Part shown: positions 17,413 to 26,690 of the stretch, piece by piece | How positions within the stretch are numbered: position 1 is the first letter of the stretch | How the letters are laid out: every line of letters begins with the position of its first letter | Origin: Vibrio natriegens NBRC 15636 = ATCC 14048 = DSM 759 | GTDB lineage: Bacteria; Pseudomonadota; Gammaproteobacteria; Enterobacterales; Vibrionaceae | DNA: 64,000 nucleotides | Direction: 5' to 3' | NCBI RefSeq assembly: GCF_035621455.1 | Contig: NZ_CP141822.1 | Location: forward strand, 1,240,001-1,304,000 | Translations under genes and position numbers: made by a program | Notes under the pieces: model-generated | What the model was told of the DNA's origin: nothing | The model's input: the letters and a program-made list of their open reading frames with translations, nothing else | Databases searched by the model: none

Positions 17413-18345
17413 ATGCAAGCATCACAACTTTCGCTGTTTTTTCAGCATCTGGAAACCGAGCTCGCGCAAGCTCCGAATGAAATTCGTCGACTGTTTCACG
17501 GCCGTGGCCGTCGTTTTGAAGGTCTAGAGCAAATCACTTGCGACTGGTTACAAGGTCAGTTGATCATTAACTTATTCAAAGAAGTCGACGACGCGTTTCT
17601 CGCTGAATTGAAAAGTGGCCTCAATGCGTTAGCTGAATCAGATCTGTGGGCAAGTAAACAAGGCCGTACAATGGTACTTCAGCACCGTTATGCCGATGGC
17701 GCACCTTCAGAAGTGCTTGTTGGGGACTTAGATGCTCGCCCCGTCGTTGAAGAAAGCGGTTTGAAATACCAGTTGGATATTGGCCGCAACCAAAACTTTG
17801 GTCTGTTTTTGGACATGCGTTACGGTCGCGATTGGGTACGCGAAAATGCCAAGCATAAAAACGTGCTTAACTTGTTTGCTTATACCTGTGGCTTTTCTGT
17901 CGCTGCCATTGCGGGTGGCGCAGATAAAGTCGTAAACGTAGACATGGCGAAAGCGTCGCTGTCTAAAGGGCGCGAGAACCATAAGCTAAATGGTCACAAC
18001 ACAAACCAAGTCAGCTTTATGGGGCATGACATCTTTAAGTCGTGGGGCAAAATTAAGAAATCTGGCCCGTACGATATGATCATCATTGACCCGCCTTCGT
18101 TCCAGAAAGGCAGCTTTGCACTGACCAAAGACTACAAAAAGATTCTGCGTCGATTGCCTGATTTGTTGGCAGAAGGCGGTCAAGTGATGGCGTGTGTGAA
18201 CTCACCATCAGTGACCAGTGATTTCTTGATTGAAAGCATGCAAGAAGAAGCGCCACAACTGACGTTCCGCGAGCGTCTGGATAACCCGCCAGAGTTTACG
18301 GACGTGGACAGCGAAGCGGCATTGAAAGTGTTGCTATTCAGCTAA
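17413..18345 (+). CDS. Class I SAM-dependent methyltransferase, RlmI/RlmK-like
   Basis: Predicted methyltransferase, 310 residues. The N-terminal part (about 1-115) is a family-specific substrate domain. The Rossmann core follows, with NLFAYTCGFSVAAIAGGA (about 154-171, motif I), VVNVDMAKASLSKGRENHKLNG (motif II) and the catalytic-type motif IIDPPSFQKG (about 222-231), like the DPP motif of RlmI and RlmK rRNA methyltransferases. An RNA base is the probable substrate, inferred from the motif and the pseudouridine synthase 30 bp upstream. No PUA domain is seen, which sets it apart from RlmI itself. Confidence 0.8.
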   Translation: MQASQLSLFFQHLETELAQAPNEIRRLFHGRGRRFEGLEQITCDWLQGQLIINLFKEVDDAFLAELKSGLNALAESDLWASKQGRTMVLQHRYADGAPSEVLVGDLDARPVVEESGLKYQLDIGRNQNFGLFLDMRYGRDWVRENAKHKNVLNLFAYTCGFSVAAIAGGADKVVNVDMAKASLSKGRENHKLNGHNTNQVSFMGHDIFKSWGKIKKSGPYDMIIIDPPSFQKGSFALTKDYKKILRRLPDLLAEGGQVMACVNSPSVTSDFLIESMQEEAPQLTFRERLDNPPEFTDVDSEAALKVLLFS

Positions 18346-18380
18346 AAAACTCTCTGTCGCAATAGAAGAAAAATTAAACA

Positions 18381-18427
18381 AAAAGCACCGCGAAACATCT
18401 AAAAAGACGTATCGCGGCGCTTTTTTG
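18381..18427. terminator. Bidirectional terminator between methyltransferase and hcr
   Basis: Stem built from AAAAAGCACCGCGA and TCGCGGCGCTTTTTT with a bulged A and an 18-base loop; A and T runs on either side serve both convergent genes. Confidence 0.8.
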
Positions 18428-18438
18428 TATTTGGAAAA

Positions 18439-19494
18439 TTAACCAATCTGCACTTCAAGATCTGCTTCAATGGTTGATGAGCAGGCGAGTACATAGCCTT
18501 GTTCAATTTCTTCTTGCGTCAATGTTTCTAGGCTGGTGGAAGAGACGCTGCCTTTACGAACTTTGCACTTGCAAGACCCACATATGCCACTTCGACATGC
18601 GATGATGAGAGGTAAGCCCGCACCTTCAAGAACATCTGCCAATACCTGACCTTTTTGAGCATCAATGGTTTGAGCAAAGTCAGGCACGGAGACACTGGCG
18701 GTTTCATCTGATACCGCTGAAGGTTCCGTAGCTGCTGGCGTAAAGCTCTCTTGATAGAAGTTTGCCATGTCAAAACCGAGTTCGCTCAAGTATCCGTGAA
18801 CATCTTGCATGAACTGGCTTGGGCCACAGAGGTAAACCGTGCGTTGCTTAAAATCAGGGACGAGCGTTTGCAGCCAGTCGGCGTTCAAGCGACCTTGCGG
18901 ATGCAACGTTCCTTCGCTGTTCTTCAGCAACAGCTTCAAATGGAAATTGGGATACACGGCACCGAACGTTTCTAGCTGATCGTAGTAAATCGTCTCTTCT
19001 GGGCTACGCGCGATATGAAGAAATTCAATATCCATATCGATGTCATTCTCACCCTGATTACTCAACCAGTGTTTTGCCATCGAAAATACTGGCGTGACGC
19101 CGCAACCAGCACTGATAAGCAAGGCTTTTGTTTCGCCATCACGTAAAACGGGTGGGTGGTCAATGCAGTTAAATTCGCCCGCTGGTGGTAATGCTTGAAC
19201 GGTATCACCGAGCAGCAGCGAGTCAACGATGTAGTTCGATACTTTACCGCTAGCTACACGTTTGATGGTGAGTTGAAGGTGATCGTCTTCATTAACAGAG
19301 CTGATTGAATAGGCACGAAACTCCAATTTTCCATCAATTTCGACACCCAGGTTGATAAACTGACCGGGTTTAAATTGAAACAGAAGTGATTCGGTTAATT
19401 CGGCCAACTTGATGCTGACGGTATCGTGTGTTTCGAAATATTTGTCGATACAACGGAGCGTGACGGGTTGGTTGCCTTGCCATTCAAAAAACAT
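18439..19494 (-). CDS. hcr: NADH oxidoreductase Hcr (Hcp reductase)
   Basis: Electron-transfer flavoprotein that reduces the hybrid-cluster protein Hcp, 351 residues. Ferredoxin-reductase FAD domain (about 10-105, FRAYSISSVNEDD for FAD), NAD domain (about 110-240, LLISAGCGVTPVFSMAKH and YLCGPSQFMQDV), then a C-terminal plant-type [2Fe-2S] domain with CRSGICGSCKCK and a fourth cysteine in YVLACSS. It lies 83 bp downstream of hcp on the same strand, so hcp-hcr is one operon. With Hcp it removes nitric oxide (NO reductase activity, under anaerobic conditions) and has been linked to protein S-nitrosylation control. Confidence 0.94.
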   Translation of the reverse strand: MFFEWQGNQPVTLRCIDKYFETHDTVSIKLAELTESLLFQFKPGQFINLGVEIDGKLEFRAYSISSVNEDDHLQLTIKRVASGKVSNYIVDSLLLGDTVQALPPAGEFNCIDHPPVLRDGETKALLISAGCGVTPVFSMAKHWLSNQGENDIDMDIEFLHIARSPEETIYYDQLETFGAVYPNFHLKLLLKNSEGTLHPQGRLNADWLQTLVPDFKQRTVYLCGPSQFMQDVHGYLSELGFDMANFYQESFTPAATEPSAVSDETASVSVPDFAQTIDAQKGQVLADVLEGAGLPLIIACRSGICGSCKCKVRKGSVSSTSLETLTQEEIEQGYVLACSSTIEADLEVQIG

Positions 19495-19577
19495 ATCAAT
19501 CTCTTTGGTTGGAGCGAGTTCAAAATCTTAGATTATAAAAGCACCCCCAGATTAGGAGGCGCATAGCGAGCGGTCTC

Positions 19578-21239
19578 TTAGGCTGCCAGAATAGCTTTTA
19601 GGTCATCCTGAACATTGCCAATGCTGCGCATATCGAACTTCTCTTGGATGATTGCGATTAGGTTTGGTGTTAGGAAAGCCGGTGCAGTAGGACCGGTGTA
19701 AATGCCTTTCACGCCCAGAGCGAACAACGTTAGCAAGATAACGATCGCTTTTTGCTCGAACCAGGAAAGCACAAGAGTGAGTGGCAGTTCATTAATGTCA
19801 CAGTCAAACTCTTTCGCCAGTGCCAGAGCAAGCTGGATTGCTGAGTACGCATCGTTGCATTGGCCTACATCTAACAGTCGAGGGATGCCGTTGATATCGC
19901 CGAACGTATTTTTGTTAAAGCGGAACTTACCACACGCCAACGTCAGGATTAGCGTATCTTCAGGTGCTTCTGCCGTGAAGTCGGTGTAGTAGCTGCGCTC
20001 TGCTTTATCGCCGTCACAACCGCCTACCAGGAAGAAGTGCTTGATGTTGCCTTGTTTCACTTGGTCGATAACCGCAGGCGCGGCGTTCATCAGTGCATTG
20101 CGACCGAAACCAACCGTGATGTGGTGTTCGATTTCATCATGTTGGAAACCGTCTTGCGCGAGTGCACATTCAATCACTTGGCTGAAGTCATCGCCTTCGA
20201 TGTGAGCCACACCAGGCCAGCCAACAATACTACGTGTGAATAAGCGGTCTGCGTATTGACCCACATTTGGGTTCAACAGGCAGTTTGATGTCATCACGAT
20301 TGCGCCAGGGAAGTTCGCAAATTCTTTCTGTTGGTTTTGCCAGGCGCTACCGTAGTTACCCACCAGGTGAGGGTATTTCTTAAGCTCAGGGTAGCCGTGT
20401 GCAGGTAGCATTTCACCGTTGGTGTAAACGTTGATGCCTTTGCCTTCTGTTTGTTGCAGAATCTTTTCCAGGTCATGTAAATCGTGGCCAGATACCAGAA
20501 TACATTTGCCTTTTACTGGCTTGACGTTAACCGTTGTTGGTTCTGGATGACCAAAGGTCGTCGTTTCACCTTGGTCTAGCATTTCCATTACTTTGTAGTT
20601 CATCAAACCAATGCGCATTGAGCAATCGAGCAGTGCACCAAGATCTTCCGGGTCGGTACCTAACCACGCCATGATTTCATGATATTCGGCGTAGATGTCG
20701 TTGTTGGTTTGTTCAAGTACGCGTGCGTGTTCCATATACGCAGCCGCACCTTTAAGACCGTACAGGCAAAGTAGACGCAAACCAATCACGTCTTCATGCA
20801 CTTGGTCTTTACCACGGTTAACCGCGACTTGAGGAGCAAATTCCAGGATAGCTTCAGCGCTGTTTGGTAGCTCGAAGTTGGCAACGGCAGGAATGTCAGT
20901 AAGGTTGGTGTCTGACAAAGTCGCAGCAGACATTACTTGCTCTTTAAGCAGTGCTTTGTAATTCGCGGCTTGAGATGTTAGCTCAAGGATACGTTCAGGG
21001 TCGAAGTTTACGTTAGTCAGTGTAGAGAAGAATGCTCTTGGTGCCCATTGATTGATTTCATCGTTAATGATGTTAAATTCAAGTGCTTTTGATGCCCAAA
21101 AAGAAACCCCTTGTAGTGTGTAAACCAACACGTCTTGCAGGTCAGATACTTCAGATGTTTTACCGCACATACCTTGTGCAAAAGAACAACCTTTAACAGC
21201 AGGGGTTTGAATTGTCTGTTCACATTGAATACAGAACAT
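19578..21239 (-). CDS. hcp: Hydroxylamine reductase / hybrid-cluster protein Hcp
   Basis: Hybrid iron-sulfur-oxygen cluster enzyme, 553 residues. The N-terminal cysteines Cys3, Cys6, Cys18 and Cys25 (MFCIQCEQ...GCSFAQGMC) have the spacing of the E. coli [2Fe-2S] class. Later cysteines for the hybrid cluster appear in [18 protein letters not shown] and [11 protein letters not shown]. The ATG at 21239 is chosen over the upstream one at 21284 because it gives the family N-terminus and has GGAG eight bases ahead. The upstream region holds a sigma-54 promoter and two NorR-like sites, so nitric oxide should induce hcp-hcr through NorR. Confidence 0.95.
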   Translation of the reverse strand: MFCIQCEQTIQTPAVKGCSFAQGMCGKTSEVSDLQDVLVYTLQGVSFWASKALEFNIINDEINQWAPRAFFSTLTNVNFDPERILELTSQAANYKALLKEQVMSAATLSDTNLTDIPAVANFELPNSAEAILEFAPQVAVNRGKDQVHEDVIGLRLLCLYGLKGAAAYMEHARVLEQTNNDIYAEYHEIMAWLGTDPEDLGALLDCSMRIGLMNYKVMEMLDQGETTTFGHPEPTTVNVKPVKGKCILVSGHDLHDLEKILQQTEGKGINVYTNGEMLPAHGYPELKKYPHLVGNYGSAWQNQQKEFANFPGAIVMTSNCLLNPNVGQYADRLFTRSIVGWPGVAHIEGDDFSQVIECALAQDGFQHDEIEHHITVGFGRNALMNAAPAVIDQVKQGNIKHFFLVGGCDGDKAERSYYTDFTAEAPEDTLILTLACGKFRFNKNTFGDINGIPRLLDVGQCNDAYSAIQLALALAKEFDCDINELPLTLVLSWFEQKAIVILLTLFALGVKGIYTGPTAPAFLTPNLIAIIQEKFDMRSIGNVQDDLKAILAA

Positions 21240-21290
21240 ATTGGGTTCTCCAGTGTTTGTTTTAATAGTCGTGATGATGACCACTAGAGA

Positions 21291-21305
21291 GCAGAATGCG
21301 TGCCA
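21291..21305 (-). promoter_or_regulatory. Sigma-54 promoter of hcp-hcr
   Basis: On the minus strand TGGCACGCATTCTGC has GG and GC exactly ten bases apart, the -24/-12 pattern of RpoN promoters. It lies about 52 bp ahead of the hcp ATG and downstream of the paired NorR-like sites, the expected layout. Confidence 0.8.
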
Positions 21306-21357
21306 GTTTTTATCTTATTGATTATTATAGATTTTGTTTGTCTTCAAGGATCGGGGT

Positions 21358-21397
21358 GATGTAATTAAGACAACGCGTTTGATGTCTTAATTACATC
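21358..21397. promoter_or_regulatory. Paired NorR-like binding sites upstream of hcp
   Basis: Two copies of GT-N7-AC, the core of NorR sites: 21361-21371 and 21384-21394. Together they form a perfect inverted repeat with 15-base arms (21358-21372 and 21383-21397). They lie about 55-90 bp upstream of the sigma-54 -24 element. Binding is inferred. Confidence 0.7.
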
Positions 21398-21413
21398 GCA
21401 TTGTTAGGTGTGC

Positions 21414-22943
21414 CTATTTATTGATCCCAAATTTTTTACCCATTCGATATAAGTTACCGCGATCCATTTGTAAAAACTCCGCTGCTTTTGCCCAAACTCT
21501 ACCAGTTTGGTTTAAAGCATGTTCAATCAAATCACGCTGATAGCCTTCGACTAACTCTCGCATGGGCTGACTTTCTTTTGGCAGGTAGTGTGATGTGTTT
21601 TTTACATCATCAAGTGCAAGCGAGGTGTCAAAATGGCTCAGCATGATTGTGCTAGCAGTTTGTTGAATTGCGTGCAAAGCCGCTCGAGTTAAGGTGTGTT
21701 CGAGCTCACGGACGTTCCCGTACCAAGGTAAAGATTCTAGTTGAGTCAATACCTTAGGATGAACGTGTAAATTAGGTGCGTTAAATTGTTGGCGTACTTT
21801 TTCAAGAAGATATCCCGCTAAAACAGGAATGTCACCGTCACGAGCACGCAGTGGCGGCACTAGAATTGGGAATACATTTAAACGGTGGAAAAGGTCTGCG
21901 CGAAATGTACCAGCTTCGACCTCTTTTTCCAGTTGTCGATTGGTTGCAGCGATAATGCGAACGTTAACCATCAAATGCTGGTCACTACCCACACGCTGAA
22001 GTTCACCTTGCTGAATGACGCGCAGCAGTTTTGCCTGCAAAATCAAAGGCAGTTCGCCCACTTCATCAAGGAAAATCGTTCCGCCATCGGCCAGTTCAAA
22101 TTTACCGGCGCGGTGGCTATTGGCACCGGTAAATGCGCCTTTGACATGACCAAACAGTTCGCTTTCAGCCAGCCCTTCAGGTAGGGCAGCACAGTTCACG
22201 TAGATCATTGGCTTATCGCTGCGGTGGGATTGTGCATGAACAGAATGCGCGACCAGCTCTTTACCCGTCCCCGTTTCACCTGTAATCAGAACTGCATAAT
22301 CAGATTGAGCTACCGTGGCGATGTTGTTACGTAGTTGAGTGATTTGCGGACTCAATCCAATCATCTCTCCTTTTTGTGAACGAGCTTGCTGGATAAGCGT
22401 TTGAGTAACATTTTTCTGCTTTTGGTTTTGAGTTTTGAGCGCTTTCAATTGAGCGATGTTACGTAGCGTTGCTGCGGTTAAAGCCGCAAAGGTTTCGATA
22501 GCAACGGGGTCGATATCATCAAACGCACCTACTGCTAACGCATCCATCGTCAGGGCGCCAACGAGTTGACCTTCCACATACAAGCTAAATCCCATGCAAT
22601 CGTGAACATCAATACATTGGTCTTCGGTTAACAGTGTGCCGTCAAATGGATCGGGTAGTGGACAGTGGGCATCGAACCGAACAGGATCTCTGCTCTGAAT
22701 GATGGCTTCGAGTCGAGGGTGGGCTTTGGGAAAGTAACGACGACCTAATACCGAGCTTGATAGCCCTTTCGCTGCAACAGGTGTGAGGAAGCCATCTTCA
22801 TCAAAAATAAACAGGCAGGTAGCATCGCATGGAAATACTTGTGCCACACCATCAATAAGACTTTGGTACTGTTGCTCATGGGAGCGATTAGAGCTGAGGT
22901 TTAATGCGATATTGAGGAGTACGTGGTCAACAGTAGGAGTCAT
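21414..22943 (-). CDS. norR: NorR, nitric-oxide-responsive sigma-54 activator
   Basis: Enhancer-binding protein, 509 residues. An N-terminal GAF domain (about 15-165) senses NO through a non-haem iron in the family. The AAA+ domain (about 188-420) has Walker A GETGTGKE and an intact [10 protein letters not shown] loop. A Fis-type helix-turn-helix is at the end (about 475-509, [21 protein letters not shown]). It sits directly upstream of hcp on the same strand, 174 bp away, with NorR-like sites in that gap and ahead of norR itself. No norVW genes are present here; hcp-hcr is therefore the likely target. Confidence 0.92.
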   Translation of the reverse strand: MTPTVDHVLLNIALNLSSNRSHEQQYQSLIDGVAQVFPCDATCLFIFDEDGFLTPVAAKGLSSSVLGRRYFPKAHPRLEAIIQSRDPVRFDAHCPLPDPFDGTLLTEDQCIDVHDCMGFSLYVEGQLVGALTMDALAVGAFDDIDPVAIETFAALTAATLRNIAQLKALKTQNQKQKNVTQTLIQQARSQKGEMIGLSPQITQLRNNIATVAQSDYAVLITGETGTGKELVAHSVHAQSHRSDKPMIYVNCAALPEGLAESELFGHVKGAFTGANSHRAGKFELADGGTIFLDEVGELPLILQAKLLRVIQQGELQRVGSDQHLMVNVRIIAATNRQLEKEVEAGTFRADLFHRLNVFPILVPPLRARDGDIPVLAGYLLEKVRQQFNAPNLHVHPKVLTQLESLPWYGNVRELEHTLTRAALHAIQQTASTIMLSHFDTSLALDDVKNTSHYLPKESQPMRELVEGYQRDLIEHALNQTGRVWAKAAEFLQMDRGNLYRMGKKFGINK

Positions 22944-22987
22944 ATCAAGCCCAAAAGTTATCTGGAAAGGGCTGATGCTAGCAATTT

Positions 22988-23035
22988 GATGTCATTTTCA
23001 CATCGAAAACATCAGAAGTTTGATGTTCCATTGAC
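22988..23035. promoter_or_regulatory. NorR-like sites upstream of norR
   Basis: GATGT-N7-ACATC at 22988-23004 is a symmetric GT-N7-AC site, and a second GT-N7-AC occurs at 23025-23035. They sit 45-92 bp ahead of the norR start and could mediate autoregulation. They resemble the pair ahead of hcp. Confidence 0.5.
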
Positions 23036-23052
23036 GACGATCAAGTTTGATC

Positions 23053-23097
23053 TCAAAAGAAACGCGCAAGCATAACGTTATTAAGTATGCTTGCGCG
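23053..23097 (-). terminator. Terminator of the glycine-zipper lipoprotein gene
   Basis: Perfect 12-base arms CGCGCAAGCATA (23063-23074) and TATGCTTGCGCG (23086-23097), with TTTCTTTT following on the minus strand, 57 bp past the stop at 23154. Confidence 0.75.
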
Positions 23098-23153
23098 GAT
23101 TCTGAATTCGAGTCGAGAGTTCGGAGGTATGACTCCTATTCCATGAGCCCGGA

Positions 23154-23630
23154 TTAACGAGGTACGACCCTTGCTTCGCTACCATACATGTTGATTTGTA
23201 CCGCCTGACCCGGCTGGAATATCATGTTTGGGTTCGCTTCTTGAACGATAGAGATGATTTTTCCATCTTCCATGCGAATGGTTAGGTTGACGCCGTTTCG
23301 CTTCGCGGTTGCTTCGGCGGTTTTACTACCTGCATAGCCACCTAATAAGCCACCACCAATGGCTGCGATATCAGAGCCTGAGCCACCACCGACTTTAGAG
23401 CCTAATATACCACCAATTGCGGCACCAGCGATTGTCCCGATGGCATTGGATTGCGTGGAGGCATCAATGGTCACTGGTTCAACTTTTTCCACCGTTCCGT
23501 AGTAAACCTGCTGAACTTTTCGAGTGTCTGCCGAGCCATATGCATCACCGTAAGGGTTAGGAGAGGTACAGCCTCCTAATGCGATTACGGAAAATGTAAG
23601 CAACATGCCTAGCTTGACGTATTTTTTCAT
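23154..23630 (-). CDS. Glycine-zipper outer-membrane lipoprotein, SlyB/Pcp-like
   Basis: Lipoprotein of 158 residues. Signal peptide with lipobox LGGC (Cys about residue 21). A segment of unknown detail with VYYGTVEKVEPVTID (about 42-56) is followed by a glycine zipper (about 65-107: GTIAGAAIGGILGSKVGGG and IAAIGGGLLGGYAGSK). The C-terminal domain is beta-rich (about 115-158) and ends QINMYGSEARVVPR. This is the arrangement of SlyB/Pcp outer-membrane lipoproteins. SlyB is tied to envelope stress and outer-membrane stability in enterobacteria; the role here is inferred from family. A single gene on the minus strand. Confidence 0.85.
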   Translation of the reverse strand: MKKYVKLGMLLTFSVIALGGCTSPNPYGDAYGSADTRKVQQVYYGTVEKVEPVTIDASTQSNAIGTIAGAAIGGILGSKVGGGSGSDIAAIGGGLLGGYAGSKTAEATAKRNGVNLTIRMEDGKIISIVQEANPNMIFQPGQAVQINMYGSEARVVPR

Positions 23631-23754
23631 ATAACCTCCAAATGGCTTTGATACTCAAAGAGTATATACCCTATTTTAGTATGTGCTGAGAGTTTCTATA
23701 AAACAGCGACTTAACCATAATTGACCCTGAGGGAATTTGCATTCTCAAACGGTG

Positions 23755-24366
23755 TTAATTGTCTTTGAGCGTATGAAAACCGGAATAGATACGTGTGAAG
23801 GTAGTAAACCAGCAGGCCGCACCAAATAGATAGGCAATCAGTGCGAAATGTTGCGGGAAGATACAAAATGCGATGAAGGCTCCTATGGTTTCAGTGCCTT
23901 CAGTCAAGCCACTCATATAGTAGAGTGATTTGTGTTTATAAACCGGATTATCGATACCCTGTTTACTGGCCATTATCGCAAATGCCAAGAAGCTACTACC
24001 CGTTCCGACAAACGAGAAAATTAAGAAAGCACCTGCAATGGCATTTTGTTCCGGATTCGCAAGCACAAACCCGAAAGGGATCAGTGAATAAAACAGAAAG
24101 TCTAAGCTGATATCGAGAAAGCCGCCAGCGTCGGTAATCCCCTGAATTCTCGCCAAGGCACCATCCAGTCCATCACAAAATCGATTAAGCAGAATGAACA
24201 GCAGCGCTGTTAAATAATGTTCTGTGATCAGGGCTGGTACAGCTAAGCAGCCAACAGCAAAACCAAATAGGGTGGTTTGATTAGCCGTGATGCCAAACTT
24301 GTCGACGAATTGCGCACTTTGAGTCAATGGCCATCTGATGACTTTGATACTGAAACGATCAAGCAT
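23755..24366 (-). CDS. ynjF: CDP-alcohol phosphatidyltransferase family protein (YnjF-like)
   Basis: Integral inner-membrane enzyme of the CDP-alcohol phosphatidyltransferase family, 203 residues. The metal- and CDP-binding motif is RFCDGLDGALARIQGITDAG plus GFLDISLD (about residues 61-90), close to the canonical DG-x2-AR-x7/8-G-x3-D-x3-D. About five or six hydrophobic helices follow. The alcohol acceptor is unknown. It overlaps the ynjD-like ATPase gene by 8 bp, so it belongs to the ynjBCD operon, as ynjF does in E. coli (where ynjE lies between; it is absent here). A role linking lipid synthesis to the transporter is possible but unproven. Confidence 0.82.
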   Translation of the reverse strand: MLDRFSIKVIRWPLTQSAQFVDKFGITANQTTLFGFAVGCLAVPALITEHYLTALLFILLNRFCDGLDGALARIQGITDAGGFLDISLDFLFYSLIPFGFVLANPEQNAIAGAFLIFSFVGTGSSFLAFAIMASKQGIDNPVYKHKSLYYMSGLTEGTETIGAFIAFCIFPQHFALIAYLFGAACWFTTFTRIYSGFHTLKDN

Positions 24367-25006
24367 TCTCTGTCTCCCATGGCCAAGTTATACAGCGACT
24401 ACCTTCGGGAATGTCATCTTCATCGTGGGTGACCATTATCGTCGGGATATTGGCTTGTTGAAGTTGCTCAACCACCCAGTTGCGAAATTGCACTCTCAGG
24501 TCTTTATCGAGCTTACTAAAAGGCTCATCCAAAAGTGCGGCTTTAGGTTGTGCGAGCAACATGCGTGTCAGTGCAATACGTGCTCGTTGACCACCTGAAA
24601 CTTGGTCGGGGAAGGAGTTTGCAATTTTGATTAAGGAAATATTCTTCAAGGCTTGCATCGCGCTTTCTTTTCTTGTGTTTCCTTTGATGGCATTTGGTAG
24701 TGCGAAGGCCAGGTTCTCCCATATCGTCAGGTGAGGGAACAGCATATCATCCTGAAACAGGATGCCGACTTTGCGCTTGTGCGCAGGAAGTCGGTCAAGC
24801 GTTGCATCGTTGAGTGTCACGGAACCCGAATAATGGAACTCGTTAGAGAGATGTCCGGCAATGGCATCTAACAGAGTAGATTTACCACAGCCGCTTGGTC
24901 CCATCAGGGTAACAATTTCGCCTTTCTCTACGGTGATAGTAAATCCGGAGAAAAGTGTGTCGCCATTGTTTTTACGGATGGTGAGGTTTTTGAGACAAAG
25001 ACTCAT
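24359..25006 (-). CDS. ynjD: ABC transporter ATP-binding protein (YnjD-like)
   Basis: ATPase of an importer, 215 residues. Walker A GPSGCGKST (about 36-44), Q-loop ILFQDDMLFPHLT, signature VSGGQRARIALTRMLL (about 136-151), Walker B AALLDEPFSKLD and switch histidine in MVTHDEDD. It resembles ThiQ/YnjD more than the larger iron or polyamine ATPases, as it lacks a C-terminal regulatory domain. Its start overlaps the end of the permease gene by 35 bp and its end overlaps ynjF by 8 bp. It should power import through the YnjC-like permease; the cargo is unknown. Confidence 0.88.
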   Translation of the reverse strand: MSLCLKNLTIRKNNGDTLFSGFTITVEKGEIVTLMGPSGCGKSTLLDAIAGHLSNEFHYSGSVTLNDATLDRLPAHKRKVGILFQDDMLFPHLTIWENLAFALPNAIKGNTRKESAMQALKNISLIKIANSFPDQVSGGQRARIALTRMLLAQPKAALLDEPFSKLDKDLRVQFRNWVVEQLQQANIPTIMVTHDEDDIPEGSRCITWPWETENA

Positions 25007-26681
25007 GGTTTAGTAAACCTTTCATTGAAAGTCGGTGATATTTACCATTTAAACGGCTAAGCAAAATAGCAAAAGAGAAGAACATTAATGGCAGCAACGC
25101 CTGGCAAATCGCGTAAATTGCCGTAACCCGACGGTCGAAGCCACTGGAAAGTGCCACGGCTTCCGTTGTGATTGTACTGATTCGACCCGCGCCAAGCACC
25201 AGCGTTGGCAGGTATTGCGCTAAGCTGACGCTGATACCCACAGCCCAGGCGAAAACAATGGCAGGCAGCAGGATGGGCAGTTTTACTTTTAGCCAGGTTT
25301 GTAGTGGTGTTTTCCCCAAACTGAGGGCGACACGAGTTAAGCCGTTGTTGAAGCTGCGCCAAGGGCCGTCCAGCGATAAGTAGACAAACGGGAAGGCGAA
25401 GAAAACATGTGCCCAGCAAACCCAGAAAAAGTAGGCATTGCTGTTGAAATACAAAGTCGCGACCTGTATGCCAAAAAGTACCGACAATTGCGGGATAAGC
25501 ATAGGGACAGCAATGACGTAATCCGGAACCTGCCAGCGATAGCGAAGCTTATATTCGTGAGCAATTAACGCCAGGATTAGAGCAATGGACGCGCTGATCA
25601 CGGCGATTGTGATACTTTGCTCTATCGTGCCTAAAATACTCTCCCACTCATATTGCCAAAAGCGTAGGGTGTAACGACTGGGTAAGAGATCCGGAAATCG
25701 CCAACGTTGAGCAAAACTCCACAGCACCATCAAAGGTACGATGACAAAAGTAAGTAATGTGATCAGAGAAAACAGCACTTTTCCGGGCAGTTTGAGTCCA
25801 GATCGTCCAGAGTATTGCCAACGTTTAAAGCCCTTTGTGACTAACCATTCGACAAAACGAGTTAAGCCAATCAACCCAGTAGCAATAGCAAATAAAATCA
25901 CTGCACCCGAGGCCGCTCTTGGCCAAAGTGCTAAATCGGGGTCATTAAACCACTGCCAAACCAATACAGCGAAAGTTGGTGGATTGGTTGGGCCAATGAT
26001 GAGTGCGATATCGACAACCGATAAACTATAAGCAATCACGGCCAGCATTGGGAACCTGAGTTTAGCTAACCACTGCGGGAAAATGCACTTCCACCAAGTC
26101 TGGGTTGTACTGTAGCCCATTGAATGGCTGACTTTTTCAATTTTATCAACATTGAGTTGCTGCAAGATTGGAATGCTCATCAGCAGTAGAAAAGGCGTCT
26201 CTTTGATTGCCAGCATGATGATTAAACCAAGCGCATGCGGGTCTTTAATCAGCAACGCTAAGTCATCAACGGTTTGTGCGTTTGGGTCGAAACCAAAGAA
26301 CTGAGTCGCCACACGAACGCCCAAGCCTGTCGGAGCAAACAAAAAAGCAAAGCCAATTGCGAAAGCGACATGCGGCATCGCAAGTAGTGGCGAGAGGAAA
26401 ACCTCTATTTTTCGCCAGAATCTGCTGTTCCAAGCTGATTGCAAAATAGCGAAAGTGAGTACGCACGCTAAATAACTGCTGAAAATAGCAGAGTAGAGCG
26501 TGAGTCCGATAGAGGTCCAGACCCCTTGCCAACCAAATACAGCAGCAAAGCCATTTAACGAGAACTGGGTCAGACCGATAGGTGGGACATAGCCGAGCGC
26601 AGAAACCACCACCCCTAGCAGGCCGGGGATGGTGGGCAAAATACAAACTGCGATAATAACGAGATACAGCGCTCTTAACAT
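24972..26681 (-). CDS. ynjC: ABC transporter permease, fused two-domain type (YnjC-like)
   Basis: Inner-membrane permease of 569 residues made of two BPD_transp_1 halves in one chain (about 50-260 and 335-550), the architecture of ThiP, FbpB and YnjC. About twelve hydrophobic helices. EAA-like loops are at SHSMGYSTTQTWWKCIFPQ (about 187-205) and ALSLGKTPLQTWLKVKLPI. It lies between the binding protein (9 bp gap) and the ATPase. The distinct family and the order B-C-D-F point to YnjC rather than thiamine transport, but a thiamine-like or other small cation cannot be excluded. Confidence 0.87.
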   Translation of the reverse strand: MLRALYLVIIAVCILPTIPGLLGVVVSALGYVPPIGLTQFSLNGFAAVFGWQGVWTSIGLTLYSAIFSSYLACVLTFAILQSAWNSRFWRKIEVFLSPLLAMPHVAFAIGFAFLFAPTGLGVRVATQFFGFDPNAQTVDDLALLIKDPHALGLIIMLAIKETPFLLLMSIPILQQLNVDKIEKVSHSMGYSTTQTWWKCIFPQWLAKLRFPMLAVIAYSLSVVDIALIIGPTNPPTFAVLVWQWFNDPDLALWPRAASGAVILFAIATGLIGLTRFVEWLVTKGFKRWQYSGRSGLKLPGKVLFSLITLLTFVIVPLMVLWSFAQRWRFPDLLPSRYTLRFWQYEWESILGTIEQSITIAVISASIALILALIAHEYKLRYRWQVPDYVIAVPMLIPQLSVLFGIQVATLYFNSNAYFFWVCWAHVFFAFPFVYLSLDGPWRSFNNGLTRVALSLGKTPLQTWLKVKLPILLPAIVFAWAVGISVSLAQYLPTLVLGAGRISTITTEAVALSSGFDRRVTAIYAICQALLPLMFFSFAILLSRLNGKYHRLSMKGLLNHESLSQKPHHP

Positions 26682-26690
26682 TTGTTCGTA

